34,329 nucleotides of DNA from RGIG5579 sp045597125 (GCA_045597125.1 JAZODR010000014.1:1-34329); one strand, 5' to 3'. Counted from the first letter of the stretch, positions 7,540 to 16,081 are shown. Notes: generated by a model not told the origin, from the sequence alone. Program-made: numbers and translations.

Positions 7540-8052
7540 ATGATCAACCAAACCGATAACAATTTTCTTGATATTTCAAAGCTTCTTTTCGGTGAACTGA
7601 AAAGTTTAGCCTTTGATTTAAAGGATATTCCCTTCCCTAACGGGGATAAGGAAATTGCGGTGTCATCCCTTCGCTTTTCCGGCGAGGCGAAAGATATCTC
7701 CGGCTTCATTCGACTCATTGGCACCATCACGGGCGAGTATTCCGCTCCCTGCGGTCGTTGCCTTGCTCCGGTCGCGCGGACGTTTTCCACCCAGATTGAT
7801 CTCTCCGTGGTAACTTCTCCGACGGAATCCGACGAAGATATAATCCTTGCCGAAGGACAAAAAATCGATCTTGGTTCATTTGTAACCGAAACGGTTCTTC
7901 TCAATCTGCCTTTGCGGCTGCTTTGTCGCGAGGATTGCAAGGGACTCTGTCCTAAATGCGGAAAAGATCTGAATCTCGGCGAATGCAAATGCGACCACAA
8001 AGAAATTGACCCCAGACTTGCAGGTCTTGCGGACTTTTTCAAAGACAAATAA
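7540..8052 (+). CDS. YceD / DUF177 family protein
   Basis: 170 residues from ATG 7540, chosen because TTGAGGAAAAG precedes it and the promoter would start transcripts near 7513, excluding the longer frame that begins at 7456. It shows the DUF177 pattern: a beta-rich N-terminal half, a CGRC motif (71-74) and a C-terminal cysteine cluster, CREDCKGLCPKCGKDLN ... CKCD. It ends DPRLAGLADFFKDK, the usual 'DPRl..L..l' tail. DUF177 genes sit directly before rpmF in very many bacteria and have been tied to 23S rRNA accumulation in plants and E. coli. It probably acts in large ribosomal subunit assembly. It is cotranscribed with rpmF, 43 bases downstream. Confidence 0.9.
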   Translation: MINQTDNNFLDISKLLFGELKSLAFDLKDIPFPNGDKEIAVSSLRFSGEAKDISGFIRLIGTITGEYSAPCGRCLAPVARTFSTQIDLSVVTSPTESDEDIILAEGQKIDLGSFVTETVLLNLPLRLLCREDCKGLCPKCGKDLNLGECKCDHKEIDPRLAGLADFFKDK

Positions 8053-8095
8053 GAAACCTTTTACGGTGCAATAAAGAATTGGGAGGTGCGATAAA

Positions 8096-8278
8096 ATGGC
8101 AGTACCGAAGCGTAAAACATCCAAAGCAAGAAAGAATTCCAGACGTTCCAGCGTCAGCAAGTTGACCCCGCCCACTTTGGCAAAGTGCCCCAACTGCGGC
8201 GCTTACAATCTCCATATGAGAGTTTGTTCCGAGTGCGGACACAAGGACGGCAAAGAAGTTATCCAAATCAAGGACTAA
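8096..8278 (+). CDS. rpmF: 50S ribosomal protein L32 (zinc-ribbon form)
   Basis: 60 residues, with GGGAGGTG 7 bases before the ATG. The N terminus MAVPKRKTSKARKNSRRS is the bL32 signature. CPNCG and CSECG form a four-cysteine zinc ribbon, the zinc-binding version rather than the cysteine-free one made under zinc shortage. It belongs to the large ribosomal subunit and is cotranscribed with yceD. Confidence 0.98.
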   Translation: MAVPKRKTSKARKNSRRSSVSKLTPPTLAKCPNCGAYNLHMRVCSECGHKDGKEVIQIKD

Positions 8279-8299
8279 TTCGCCGAACGCTCGTATATC

Positions 8300-8326
8300 A
8301 GTCTCCGCCGAACATCGGCGGAGACT
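8300..8326 (+). other. 12-bp perfect stem-loop downstream of rpmF
   Basis: AGTCTCCGCCGA, loop ACA, TCGGCGGAGACT. It is GC-rich and very stable, but followed by TATATCTATATATATG rather than a T-run. It may be an mRNA 3'-end stabiliser or an imperfect terminator of yceD-rpmF. Confidence 0.6.
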
Positions 8327-8341
8327 ATATCTATATATATG

Positions 8342-8406
8342 AGGCACATAAAGATATGTCTTTGGCATAGCCGCAAGGCTTTGGTGCCTAAGATGTATCT
8401 TTTTTT
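8342..8406 (+). promoter_or_regulatory. Terminator or structured leader with two possible folds before the DUF512 gene
   Basis: Fold A is a long hairpin ending in T7. AAAGATA (8350-8356) pairs TATCTTT (8396-8402), TCTT pairs AAGA, GGCA pairs TGCC, and AGCC-GCAA-GGCT is the tip. Fold B uses AGGCAC (8342-8347) with GTGCCT (8384-8389) to close a three-way junction. Its arms are AAAGA-TATG-TCTTT (8350-8363) and the same GNRA-type tip (8369-8380). The folds compete for the same bases. The T-run ends 11 bases before the ribosome site of the next gene. It may be a plain terminator or an attenuator; I recognise no known riboswitch class. Confidence 0.55.
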
Positions 8407-8430
8407 CATTTTTTGAGAAAGGAGGCCAAA

Positions 8431-9756
8431 ATGGTAACCATTACCGAAGTAGAAAAAGATTCTCTCGCGGAAAAAGCAGGTCTTCGCGCAGGCGATACGC
8501 TCCTCAGCATTGATGCCCACCCCATACGCGATATTTTAGATTACCGCTTCTTTTTAACGGAAGAGAAAATTCTTTTGGAATTGAAGCGCGGCGAAACCAC
8601 ATTCACCGTACAAATTATAAAGGGCAGATACGATGACATTGGCTTAGAATTTGAAACTTTTTTAATGGATAAAAAACGCCGCTGCGCCAACAAATGCATC
8701 TTTTGCTTTATTGATCAGAATCCCTGTGGAATGCGGGAAACGGTGTATTTCAAAGACGACGATACCAGGCTCTCCTTTTTGATGGGAAACTACGTAACCC
8801 TGACCAATGTAAGCGAGAAAGAACTTGAACGGATCGTTCAAATGCGCCTTTCTCCTGTAAATGTATCCGTCCATACCACCAATCCCGAGCTACGTGTAAA
8901 AATGCTTGGCAATCCGAGAAGTGCAAAAATTATGGAACAGCTGAAAATCCTTGCCGACGGCGGCATTGATATCAACTGTCAGATTGTTTCTTGCAGAGGC
9001 ATCAACGACGGCGCGGAATTGGAGCGAACCATTCAAGACTTGGCAGAACTGTACCCCGCCGTGCAGAGCATTGCCGTAGTTCCCGCGGGACTAACACGTC
9101 ATCGGGAAGGCCTGACTCCCTTGTCTGCCTACGACAAAGAAAGTGCTCGGGACATCATCAATATCGTTGAATCCTACGCAAAAACGTATATGGACAAGTA
9201 TGATTTACGTCTTGTGTATGCAGCAGATGAATTCTACCTTGCCGCCGAAAAAGCTCTTCCGGAAGAAGCGGAATACGACGGCTATCCTCAACTGGACAAC
9301 GGCGTAGGACTTCTGCGATATGCAAGAGAAGAACTGATGGACGAGATTCGCTATCGCAAAGAAAAAGGCCTGTGGGCAAATCTGCCTCAAAATCCACTTT
9401 CCGTCACTATGCTGACGGGGGTAGCGGCAGGGGAGCATCTAAAAGAGATTGCGGAAGAAATTATGAAGGCGCTTCCCTTTCTGAATCTGAAAGTAAAAGT
9501 CGTAAAGAACCGCTTTTTCGGCGAAACGGTTACTGTAGCGGGACTGCTTTGCGGTGCAGATTTGGCAGAAGCCGCCAAAGAAGAAAAGCCCGAAATTCTC
9601 TTTATTCCCGCAGTGTCCCTGCGGCACGAACGGGATTTGTTCTTAGACAATTACTCATTGGATCAACTGAAAAAAGAGGTCGGCTGCCCCGTGTATGCCA
9701 TTGAAAACGGCATCCCTCTTCTGGATACCATCGAAAAAATTTGTAACGGGAGGTAA
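8431..9756 (+). CDS. DUF512 family radical SAM-like protein with PDZ domain
   Basis: 441 residues from ATG 8431, which has a perfect AAAGGAGG six bases upstream; a longer in-frame TTG at 8413 overlaps that site and is rejected. Residues 1-65 are a PDZ-like domain (VEKDSLAEKAGLRAGDTLLSID). A CxxxCxxC iron-sulfur motif follows, with Cys85, Cys89 and Cys92 (CANKCIFCFIDQ). The core has FKDDDTRLSFLMGNYVTLTN and VSVHTTNPELR. The rest is DUF512. The family lies next to der in many Clostridia and its reaction is unknown. Here it is the first gene of a tight run with der, plsY, the DUF362 gene and ispE. The der start lies 3 bases after its stop. Confidence 0.92.
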   Translation: MVTITEVEKDSLAEKAGLRAGDTLLSIDAHPIRDILDYRFFLTEEKILLELKRGETTFTVQIIKGRYDDIGLEFETFLMDKKRRCANKCIFCFIDQNPCGMRETVYFKDDDTRLSFLMGNYVTLTNVSEKELERIVQMRLSPVNVSVHTTNPELRVKMLGNPRSAKIMEQLKILADGGIDINCQIVSCRGINDGAELERTIQDLAELYPAVQSIAVVPAGLTRHREGLTPLSAYDKESARDIINIVESYAKTYMDKYDLRLVYAADEFYLAAEKALPEEAEYDGYPQLDNGVGLLRYAREELMDEIRYRKEKGLWANLPQNPLSVTMLTGVAAGEHLKEIAEEIMKALPFLNLKVKVVKNRFFGETVTVAGLLCGADLAEAAKEEKPEILFIPAVSLRHERDLFLDNYSLDQLKKEVGCPVYAIENGIPLLDTIEKICNGR

Positions 9757-9759
9757 ATC

Positions 9760-11091
9760 ATGGCAAAACCCGTCATTGCCATCGTTGGCAGACCCAACGT
9801 TGGTAAAAGTACGTTTTTTAATAAGCTCTCGGGTGAGCGAATCTCCATTGTGGATGACGTTCCCGGTGTAACCCGCGACCGCATTTACTACGAAACTGAA
9901 TGGTGCGGAAGAAAAATGGTTCTCATTGACACCGGCGGTATCGAGCCAAACTCAGGGGATATAATCCTTAGCCACATCGAACAACAGGCACACCTTGCCA
10001 TGGATGCGGCAGACGTGATTATCTTTATGACTGACATCCGCAGCGGAGTAACCGCGGCAGACAGAGAGATTGCCGCCATTCTCAAGCGCAGCAAAAAGCC
10101 CGTCATCCTTGCGGTAAATAAGGTGGATTCCATTGGTGCTCTCCCTGCAGAATTTTACGAATTCTATGAACTGGGTGTGGAAAACGGTCCCTTTGCCCTT
10201 TCCTCCATCCACGGAACGGGAAGCGGTGATATTCTGGATGAGGTACTCCGTCTGCTTGGCCCTGCCGATGCGGAAGAAGAGGAAGAGGACATCATCAATG
10301 TTGCCGTGATTGGAAAACCCAATTCCGGTAAGAGCAGTCTGATTAATGCCGTTCTGGGCGAAAACCGCGTCATTGTTTCCCCCATTGCGGGAACCACCCG
10401 CGACGCCATTGATACCCGCGTAGAAAACAAGCACGGTATTTACAATTTTATTGACACCGCGGGAATCCGCCGTGCTTCCAAGATCGACGACCGCATCGAA
10501 AAGTACAGTGTTCTCCGTGCAAAATTGGCAGTGGAGCGCAGCGATGTATGCGTCATTATGGTAGATGCCTTCGAGGGAATTACCAGTCAAGACGCCACCA
10601 TTGCAGGTCTTGCCCACGAAGCGGGTAAAGCATGTATTATCTGTATGAACAAGTGGGATTTACCCGACAAGGACAACGACTCGGTAAAAAACGCCACCAA
10701 AAAAGTATTTGACATTCTCCCCTTTATGCAGTATGCACCCGTTCTGTTTATTTCTGCAAAAACGGGTCTTCGCATCGACAAAATCTTCGAGCATATCAAT
10801 TATGTGCATATGCAAGCCGCCACCCGTATTTCAACAGGGATGCTCAATGATATGCTCAACGATGCCACCACCCGCGTTCAGCCCCCCAGCGACAAGGGAA
10901 GACGACTAAAAATCTACTATATGACGCAAGTCAGCGTAAAACCGCCTAAGTTTGTTATTTTCTGCAACAGTGAAAAACTATTTCACTTTACGTATCTTCG
11001 CTATATTGAAAATTGCCTACGGGAAACTTTCGGCTTCCGCGGAACTCCCATTCAATTTGTAATCCGTGAAAGAACAAAGGAGGACGCATGA
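9760..11091 (+). CDS. der: Ribosome biogenesis GTPase Der (EngA)
   Basis: 443 residues with GGGAGG 7 bases before the ATG. It has two GTPase domains in tandem, the hallmark of Der. Domain 1: GRPNVGKST (from residue 10), DTGGIE, NKVD. Domain 2: GKPNSGKSS (near residue 184), DTAGIRR, NKWD. A KH-like C-terminal domain follows (LKIYYMTQVSVKPPKFVIFCN ... YLRYIENCLRETFGFRGTPI). It helps late assembly of the 50S subunit. Its TGA overlaps the plsY ATG (ATGA), so plsY is translationally coupled. Confidence 0.98.
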   Translation: MAKPVIAIVGRPNVGKSTFFNKLSGERISIVDDVPGVTRDRIYYETEWCGRKMVLIDTGGIEPNSGDIILSHIEQQAHLAMDAADVIIFMTDIRSGVTAADREIAAILKRSKKPVILAVNKVDSIGALPAEFYEFYELGVENGPFALSSIHGTGSGDILDEVLRLLGPADAEEEEEDIINVAVIGKPNSGKSSLINAVLGENRVIVSPIAGTTRDAIDTRVENKHGIYNFIDTAGIRRASKIDDRIEKYSVLRAKLAVERSDVCVIMVDAFEGITSQDATIAGLAHEAGKACIICMNKWDLPDKDNDSVKNATKKVFDILPFMQYAPVLFISAKTGLRIDKIFEHINYVHMQAATRISTGMLNDMLNDATTRVQPPSDKGRRLKIYYMTQVSVKPPKFVIFCNSEKLFHFTYLRYIENCLRETFGFRGTPIQFVIRERTKEDA

Positions 11092-11771
11092 GATATTTCT
11101 TTGATCCGGCCATTACCGAATACGGCTTTTTTATGGATGGAAAAACAGGAATACAGGTACTGAGCCTTTCCATTTTGTTTTTCCTTGCCATTGCTCTTTC
11201 CTCTTATCTGCTGGGAAGCATCAATTCCGCCGTCATTATCTCCAAAAAGATCTACGGCTATGACGTGCGCAACTACGGTTCGGGCAATGCAGGCATGACC
11301 AATATGTTTCGCTCCTTCGGCAAAACCGCAGGCTTTCTGACGCTGGTGGGAGATATACTCAAAGCGCTGATTGCCGTTATCATCGGTTATATTTTGCTGG
11401 GCGGTCCCGGTCAGTATATGGCAGGTTTTTTCTGCATGATCGGTCATGTTTTCCCCCTTTATTTTAATTTTAAAGGCGGCAAGGGCGTAATCGTCAGTGC
11501 CATCACCATTCTCCTCATTGACCCCTTGGTATTTTTGGTTTTGGCCCTGCTTTTCGGTCTTATGTTTGTGGCAACGCAAATCATTTCCGCTTCCAGTCTG
11601 ACCGCCGCATTCTTTTTTCCATTGGTGGTCTATGCCTTTAATTACAACCACCCCAAGCTCTCCTACATCTTCTTCTCCCTTTTGATTTCATTTTTCGTAA
11701 TTGCTATGCACAAGGATAACATCCGAAGAATTATGAATAAAACGGAGAAAAAATTTACCATCAAGAAATAA
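11088..11771 (+). CDS. plsY: Acyl-phosphate:glycerol-3-phosphate acyltransferase PlsY
   Basis: 227 residues, with AAAGGAGG inside the end of der. It is a membrane enzyme that makes lysophosphatidic acid from acyl-phosphate and glycerol 3-phosphate, the first acylation of phospholipid synthesis. Family motifs are SYLLGSINSAVIISK, NYGSGNAGMTNMFR (glycerol-phosphate loop) and GHVFPLYFNFKGGKGV, between about five hydrophobic segments. It is slightly longer than usual at the N terminus (about 20 residues before the first membrane segment). It lies between der and the DUF362 gene with almost no gaps. Confidence 0.96.
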   Translation: MRYFFDPAITEYGFFMDGKTGIQVLSLSILFFLAIALSSYLLGSINSAVIISKKIYGYDVRNYGSGNAGMTNMFRSFGKTAGFLTLVGDILKALIAVIIGYILLGGPGQYMAGFFCMIGHVFPLYFNFKGGKGVIVSAITILLIDPLVFLVLALLFGLMFVATQIISASSLTAAFFFPLVVYAFNYNHPKLSYIFFSLLISFFVIAMHKDNIRRIMNKTEKKFTIKK

Positions 11772-11772
11772 A

Positions 11773-12897
11773 ATGGATAATGTTTCTTTTTATTATGCAA
11801 AACAATACGATCCAATTACCTTAAAGGAGATTGTAGAAAAGATTATTGCTGACCACGGAGGCTACGAGCGTCTCTTTGCCAAAGGAAAAAAAGTAGTAAT
11901 CAAGCCGAATCTGGTGGTAAAAAAGAAACCCGAGGGCGGCGCTACCACCCATCCCGCGATACTGGAAGCAGTCTTATTGTGTCTGCTTCCCCACACAAAC
12001 GATATTACCGTAGCAGAATGCTCAGGCGGCCCCAACACGGAAACTCTGATAAAAGCCATTTATCGGGAAACCGGAATCAAGGAGGTTTGTGATCGGTATA
12101 AGATCCCCATTCATTACCAAATGAATGCAGTAGAGGTTACACCTCCCAATCCCATTATCTGCCACAGACTGGAAATTTTGGACGCTTTCACCTCGGCAGA
12201 TGTTCTGATCAATTTGGCAAAAATGAAAACCCATTCTCTAACCACGGTAACAGGCGCGGCAAAAAATCTGTACGGCGTTATTCCGGGTCTGCGCAAGGTA
12301 GAGCAACATGCCAACTACCCAAAAATCGAAAATTTTGCCGCTTTGATCTGCGATATTAATAAAGCCGTACCCTGCGATCTTTCCATTATAGACGGCATCT
12401 TGGGAATGGAAAAAGACGGCCCCTCCGGTGGCGATCCCAAATGGGCATACGGACTTTTGGGCGGTGTGAATCCTCACGCTGTAGATGAGGCGATGTGCCG
12501 CTTTATGGGCATTGATCCCGCTCTTTCTCCCATTCTGGAATGTGCCAAGAAAAATGGTCTTGTGAAAGAAGTTAGCCTTTTGGGCGACCCGATGGAAGAT
12601 CATCTTCCCTCTCCCTTTATTCTCCCCGATAGCCAAAAGCCCAATTTTTTGCGATCATTTTTAAGTATGTACAACGGAAAACTTTCCCGCTATTTGGCTC
12701 CCAAGCCGAAAATTGCAAAAAAACTTTGCATCGGATGCGGAGAATGCGCCCGTCTTTGTCCCAAAAAGACCATTGAGATCAAGCACAAAAAGGCAGTCAT
12801 TCATCACAAAAATTGTATTCGCTGTTGGTGCTGTCAGGAAATGTGCCCCAAGAAAGCGGTGCAAACCTCCTGCAATCCCATTATGAAAATGCTCTGA
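11773..12897 (+). CDS. DUF362 domain protein with two 4Fe-4S clusters
   Basis: 374 residues, ATG one base after the plsY stop and only a poor AAGAAA site, so it probably depends on coupling. Residues 1-280 are DUF362 (VVIKPNLVVKKKPEGGATTHP, VAECSGG, LINLAKMKTHSLTTVTGAAKNLYG, IIDGILGMEKDGPSGG). The C-terminal 60 residues hold a bacterial ferredoxin: CIGCGECARLCP and CIRCWCCQEMCP. It is an electron-transfer or redox protein of unknown reaction, probably cytoplasmic. Its place between plsY and ispE suggests shared transcription rather than a shared pathway, although the isoprenoid pathway that includes IspE also contains iron-sulfur enzymes. Confidence 0.9.
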   Translation: MDNVSFYYAKQYDPITLKEIVEKIIADHGGYERLFAKGKKVVIKPNLVVKKKPEGGATTHPAILEAVLLCLLPHTNDITVAECSGGPNTETLIKAIYRETGIKEVCDRYKIPIHYQMNAVEVTPPNPIICHRLEILDAFTSADVLINLAKMKTHSLTTVTGAAKNLYGVIPGLRKVEQHANYPKIENFAALICDINKAVPCDLSIIDGILGMEKDGPSGGDPKWAYGLLGGVNPHAVDEAMCRFMGIDPALSPILECAKKNGLVKEVSLLGDPMEDHLPSPFILPDSQKPNFLRSFLSMYNGKLSRYLAPKPKIAKKLCIGCGECARLCPKKTIEIKHKKAVIHHKNCIRCWCCQEMCPKKAVQTSCNPIMKML

Positions 12898-12906
12898 GGA
12901 ATTTCT

Positions 12907-13755
12907 ATGAAAATTACCTTTTCTGCTCCTGCAAAAATTAATCTTACCCTTGGCATTACGGGATTACGCGAGGACGGCTACCACCTTTTGGAAAGCATTA
13001 TGCAAACCATTTCCCTTTCCGATACTTTGACCTTTGAGCCGATGCCCAACGGGATTATTCTTTCCTGCAACAAGGGTCACATCCCCACCGACGAAAAAAA
13101 TCTGTGTTATAAAGCGGCGCGGAAATACTTGGATGCGGCGGAAACTTCAGGCGGTGTAAAAATACACCTGATGAAATGCATCCCGGACGGTGCGGGAATG
13201 GGCGGCGGCTCTTCCGATGCAGCCACGGTGCTCAAGGCAATGCAGATTCTGTACCCGGCAAAGGTGGATGTATTTCAAATTGCCGCTTCCATCGGTGCAG
13301 ACGTACCTTTCTTTCTGCAAGGAGGAACGCAGCTTTGCAAGGGAGTAGGTGAAATTTTAGAGCCTCTTTCCTTACCGCAAAAAAATTCACTGTGGGTCGT
13401 TGTGACAAAGCCACCTCAAAGCCTTTCCACCCCTGAAATTTATAAGCTTTTTGACCAAAGCGGCATCCCCTTTTCGACAATTCTTTCGAGTGATGATCGA
13501 AAGAAACTGGAAAGCGGTGATATGAAAACGCTCTTAGCTCTTTTAAAAAATGATCTGGAGTTGCCTGCCATTTCAAAGCTTCCCGAAATTGCCGCGAGAA
13601 AAGAAATGCTTCTTTCCATGGGGGCAGATGCGGCAATGATGACAGGTTCCGGCAGTGCAGTCTTTGGCCTGTTTCAAAATGAAGGCCGTGCAAGAATTTG
13701 CTGTCAAACTTTGGAAAATAAAGGCCTTGAGGCATACTTTTGTACCCTTTTATGA
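12907..13755 (+). CDS. ispE: 4-diphosphocytidyl-2-C-methyl-D-erythritol kinase
   Basis: 282 residues. The ribosome site TGAGGAA overlaps the stop of the DUF362 gene. It is a GHMP kinase of the MEP isoprenoid pathway, phosphorylating CDP-methylerythritol. Motifs: PAKINLTLGI (residues 9-18), REDGYHLLESIMQTISL, the ATP loop IPDGAGMGGGSSDAA, GADVPFFLQGG (substrate Asp) and MTGSGSAVFGLF near the C terminus. Length and order match the family. It is the last gene before a strong terminator. Confidence 0.97.
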   Translation: MKITFSAPAKINLTLGITGLREDGYHLLESIMQTISLSDTLTFEPMPNGIILSCNKGHIPTDEKNLCYKAARKYLDAAETSGGVKIHLMKCIPDGAGMGGGSSDAATVLKAMQILYPAKVDVFQIAASIGADVPFFLQGGTQLCKGVGEILEPLSLPQKNSLWVVVTKPPQSLSTPEIYKLFDQSGIPFSTILSSDDRKKLESGDMKTLLALLKNDLELPAISKLPEIAARKEMLLSMGADAAMMTGSGSAVFGLFQNEGRARICCQTLENKGLEAYFCTLL

Positions 13756-13776
13756 TTAAAGCAAAAAAACATGAGC

Positions 13777-13817
13777 AAAATAGCTTCGCAGAGAAAATCT
13801 GCGAAGCTATTTTTTTG
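13777..13817 (+). terminator. Strong intrinsic terminator between ispE and spoIIR
   Basis: AAAATAGCTTCGCAGA (13777-13792), loop GAAAA, TCTGCGAAGCTATTTT (13798-13813), with the T-run to 13816. It is a perfect 16-bp stem. The run ends where the GAAAGGA ribosome site of spoIIR begins. Confidence 0.92.
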
Positions 13818-13832
13818 AAAGGATACATAGTT

Positions 13833-14444
13833 ATGAAACGCTCACAACTGATCTCCATCATTCTCGGAGGAGGCGCCATCTTTTTTCTGCTCCTTCTTTT
13901 ACCTTTCCAAAACGCAGACAATTTATACGATTCAGTAATTCGTATTCACGTACTGGCAAATTCTGATTCCGAAGAAGACCAAGTAAAAAAACTTGCCGTT
14001 CGAGACAGTATTCTTGCCTTTTCACGGGAACACCTTTCTTTAGGCAAAACCCAAACGGATGCCAAAACAGAACTGGAAAGAAATCTGGGAAAACTGGAAG
14101 AAGTGGCACGGCAAACGCTTTTGGAAGAGGGATCCCTACACGACGTAAAAGTAACCATCGGCGAGGAATACTACCCTACCAGAGAATACGAAGCCCTTTC
14201 CCTGCCTGCCGGGAAATACCTTTCCCTTCGCGTAAAGATTGGAAAGGCCGAGGGGAAAAATTGGTGGTGCGTTCTCTTTCCTCCCCTTTGTCTTTCCTCG
14301 TCGGTGGAAGCAGAAGATGCTCTTGCTCAAGCCGGTATGAATGAGGAAAACATTTTTACGGTGACGGACAAAAACTACCGCATCCGCTTTAAATTCTTGG
14401 AACTGTTGGGAAAAACCAAAAATTCCCTGCGAGAGCTTTTTTAA
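13833..14444 (+). CDS. spoIIR: Stage II sporulation protein R
   Basis: 203 residues from ATG 13833, chosen because GAAAGGA lies about 10 bases upstream and a hydrophobic signal or anchor follows at once (residues about 5-24, IISIILGGG... type). The longer frame from 13740 would run through the terminator. SpoIIR is made in the forespore and secreted into the intermembrane space, where it triggers SpoIIGA to activate sigma-E in the mother cell. Signature stretches are DSVIRIHVLANSDSEEDQ (33-50), KLAVRDSIL and GKNWWCVLFPPLC. In Bacillus it is under sigma-F. I found no convincing sigma-F site here, and the terminator before it leaves no room for a promoter in the 16 bases upstream of the ATG. 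Confidence 0.95.
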   Translation: MKRSQLISIILGGGAIFFLLLLLPFQNADNLYDSVIRIHVLANSDSEEDQVKKLAVRDSILAFSREHLSLGKTQTDAKTELERNLGKLEEVARQTLLEEGSLHDVKVTIGEEYYPTREYEALSLPAGKYLSLRVKIGKAEGKNWWCVLFPPLCLSSSVEAEDALAQAGMNEENIFTVTDKNYRIRFKFLELLGKTKNSLRELF

Positions 14445-14472
14445 AAAAAGTCTTTTCTTTTTTTCGTCTGCG

Positions 14473-14481
14473 TGTTATACT
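14473..14481 (+). promoter_or_regulatory. Extended -10 promoter of the WG-repeat protein gene
   Basis: TGTTATACT (TG, one base, TATACT at 14476-14481). The -35 region is only a T-rich match. The ATG lies 30 bases downstream. Confidence 0.45.
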
Positions 14482-14510
14482 TGTGAAAAGTATGAAAATA
14501 GGCGGAATCT

Positions 14511-16043
14511 ATGATCAAAGATTTTTTTAAAAAAATAAAATGGATAGCCATTGCAAAAAAAATTCGTGTGCCAAATCAGCTAAAAACCTTTTTCTCCAAG
14601 AAAATCGTTTCCCGTTTTGCCGTTGGTCTTTGCGCTGTGGCCATAGGTGGCATCTTGGTGTTGTGGGATCTTGGCATAATAGACCTGCCCTTTCTGGTAC
14701 GCAGAGCACGTAGAGAGCCCTCCACGCAAACCGAAACGAAGGAAGACACCAGTAGCACCACACAAAAAAATGAAACGCAAGAAAAAAACAATTTCGATGC
14801 TCTTGCCGTTGACACCATTCGCTCTCTCTATGCTTTTGCGGGAGTAAACACCGCAAAAACACCCATCACAAACCTTCCCTACGATGCAAACACCATGACC
14901 CTGACCAAGCAGATCCTTCCCGAGGGGAATTTTTCAACTGCAATGGGGTACGTGGTCAAAACGGAAAAGGGAAAAGAACTTTTGTTCACCGCTTCTGACA
15001 TGCAAGAAATGCTGGATTCGGACCAGTATCACCTCACCCACTACAGAGCCGCGGACGGAAGCGCCCTTTTTACCAAGGACGGCGAGAATGGGTATTACGT
15101 TTATAATTTACAAAGCCGCAGTTTCTCCCCCATGGCCTTCGATCCTGTCCTCTATCCTCATAAATTCATTGAATTTGCCATGCCCTTCTCCTACGGACAA
15201 AGCGACGAAGGAAAAGAATTGATTTATGAAAACGGACTTTGGGGTTACAAGGGAACCTATTTGGACGGAAAAAGAACCAAAAAATTCACTGTGGACCCCA
15301 TTTACACCACCGCGTACAACTATTCCGAAGGCTTTGCCGTTATGGCGGATGCCGACGGAAAAGTCACCATCCGCAATCAGCGAGGCGAGGCGGTATTTAC
15401 CGATTACAATTTGATTCTAAGCGATTCAAAAAATGAAGATGCCCTTGGCTTTCATTATTTTGACGGCGGTATTCTGCGCGTAATTGTTGCTTCTTACGAC
15501 GCGGAAGGAAAACTAACCTCCCGCAGAGAAACAATGATTAACACGCGCGGTCAAGAAGTAAGCATTCCCACGGGATATCGCGTCGTAGCCCTCCACGAAG
15601 AGATTCTTCTTGTCACCGACGGAGAATTTTTCGGTTATCTATCCGCAAACGGCGCTTGGATCTCTCCTCCCGTTTACAGTACCGCTTCCCCTTTCTACGA
15701 AGGACTTGCGGTCGTAACGGACAAGGACGGAAAAGTGGGTATGATTGACTCCCGAGGAAAAACAGTTCTCCCTTGCGCCTTTGATCTGATAACGAATTTT
15801 TCAGACGGACATGCACTTTGCTACTCGAAGGCAACAGGTTGGTATCTTTTGACCAAGGTAAACGGAATCTATTATCACGACCCCTCGTTGGAAGATCCCA
15901 CCTTCACCAAAAGCAGCATTACCCGCGGACCGCAAAACACCTTCGATTACGAGCCGGATGAAATCATTGAGCTTTTACCTCCCGAGAATCCACCAAAACG
16001 CACTACTCGACCTGAAAATACTACCGTCCAAACCATCAAATAG
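14511..16043 (+). CDS. Membrane-anchored WG-repeat protein
   Basis: 510 residues. A short basic cytoplasmic segment (1-33) is followed by one membrane helix at about 34-53 (FAVGLCAVAIGGILVLW). A Thr/Ser/Glu-rich linker spans about 68-100, then a long extracellular domain. The domain contains WG-type beta repeats: LWGYKG ... YSEGFAVM, then FFGYLSANG ... FYEGLAVVTDKDGKVGMIDSRG ... FDLITNFSDGHAL. The tail is Pro/Thr-rich. WG repeats are thought to mediate binding outside the cell; no enzyme motif is visible. The start has only a moderate AGGCGGA site. It has its own promoter and a terminator after it. Given the spoIIR neighbour, a cell-surface or spore-related role is possible but unproven. Confidence 0.85.
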   Translation: MIKDFFKKIKWIAIAKKIRVPNQLKTFFSKKIVSRFAVGLCAVAIGGILVLWDLGIIDLPFLVRRARREPSTQTETKEDTSSTTQKNETQEKNNFDALAVDTIRSLYAFAGVNTAKTPITNLPYDANTMTLTKQILPEGNFSTAMGYVVKTEKGKELLFTASDMQEMLDSDQYHLTHYRAADGSALFTKDGENGYYVYNLQSRSFSPMAFDPVLYPHKFIEFAMPFSYGQSDEGKELIYENGLWGYKGTYLDGKRTKKFTVDPIYTTAYNYSEGFAVMADADGKVTIRNQRGEAVFTDYNLILSDSKNEDALGFHYFDGGILRVIVASYDAEGKLTSRRETMINTRGQEVSIPTGYRVVALHEEILLVTDGEFFGYLSANGAWISPPVYSTASPFYEGLAVVTDKDGKVGMIDSRGKTVLPCAFDLITNFSDGHALCYSKATGWYLLTKVNGIYYHDPSLEDPTFTKSSITRGPQNTFDYEPDEIIELLPPENPPKRTTRPENTTVQTIK

Positions 16044-16050
16044 TTTTTAT

Positions 16051-16080
16051 AAAAGGCATTGCCAAAGGGCAATGCCTTTT
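16051..16080 (+). terminator. Intrinsic terminator after the WG-repeat gene
   Basis: AAAAGGCATTGCC, loop AAAG, GGCAATGCCTTTT. The T-run is short (4), and the next promoter starts two bases later. Confidence 0.75.
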
Positions 16081-16081
16081 A

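Noticed and set aside
7456..7540. A longer N terminus for the YceD protein
   Set aside because: The consensus promoter at 7478-7506 lies inside this stretch, so the transcript starts after the longer start.
8342..8406. Known riboswitch such as c-di-GMP or a twister ribozyme
   Set aside because: Only a generic GCAA-capped stem and a CCTAAG-like piece match; the conserved cores of those classes are absent.
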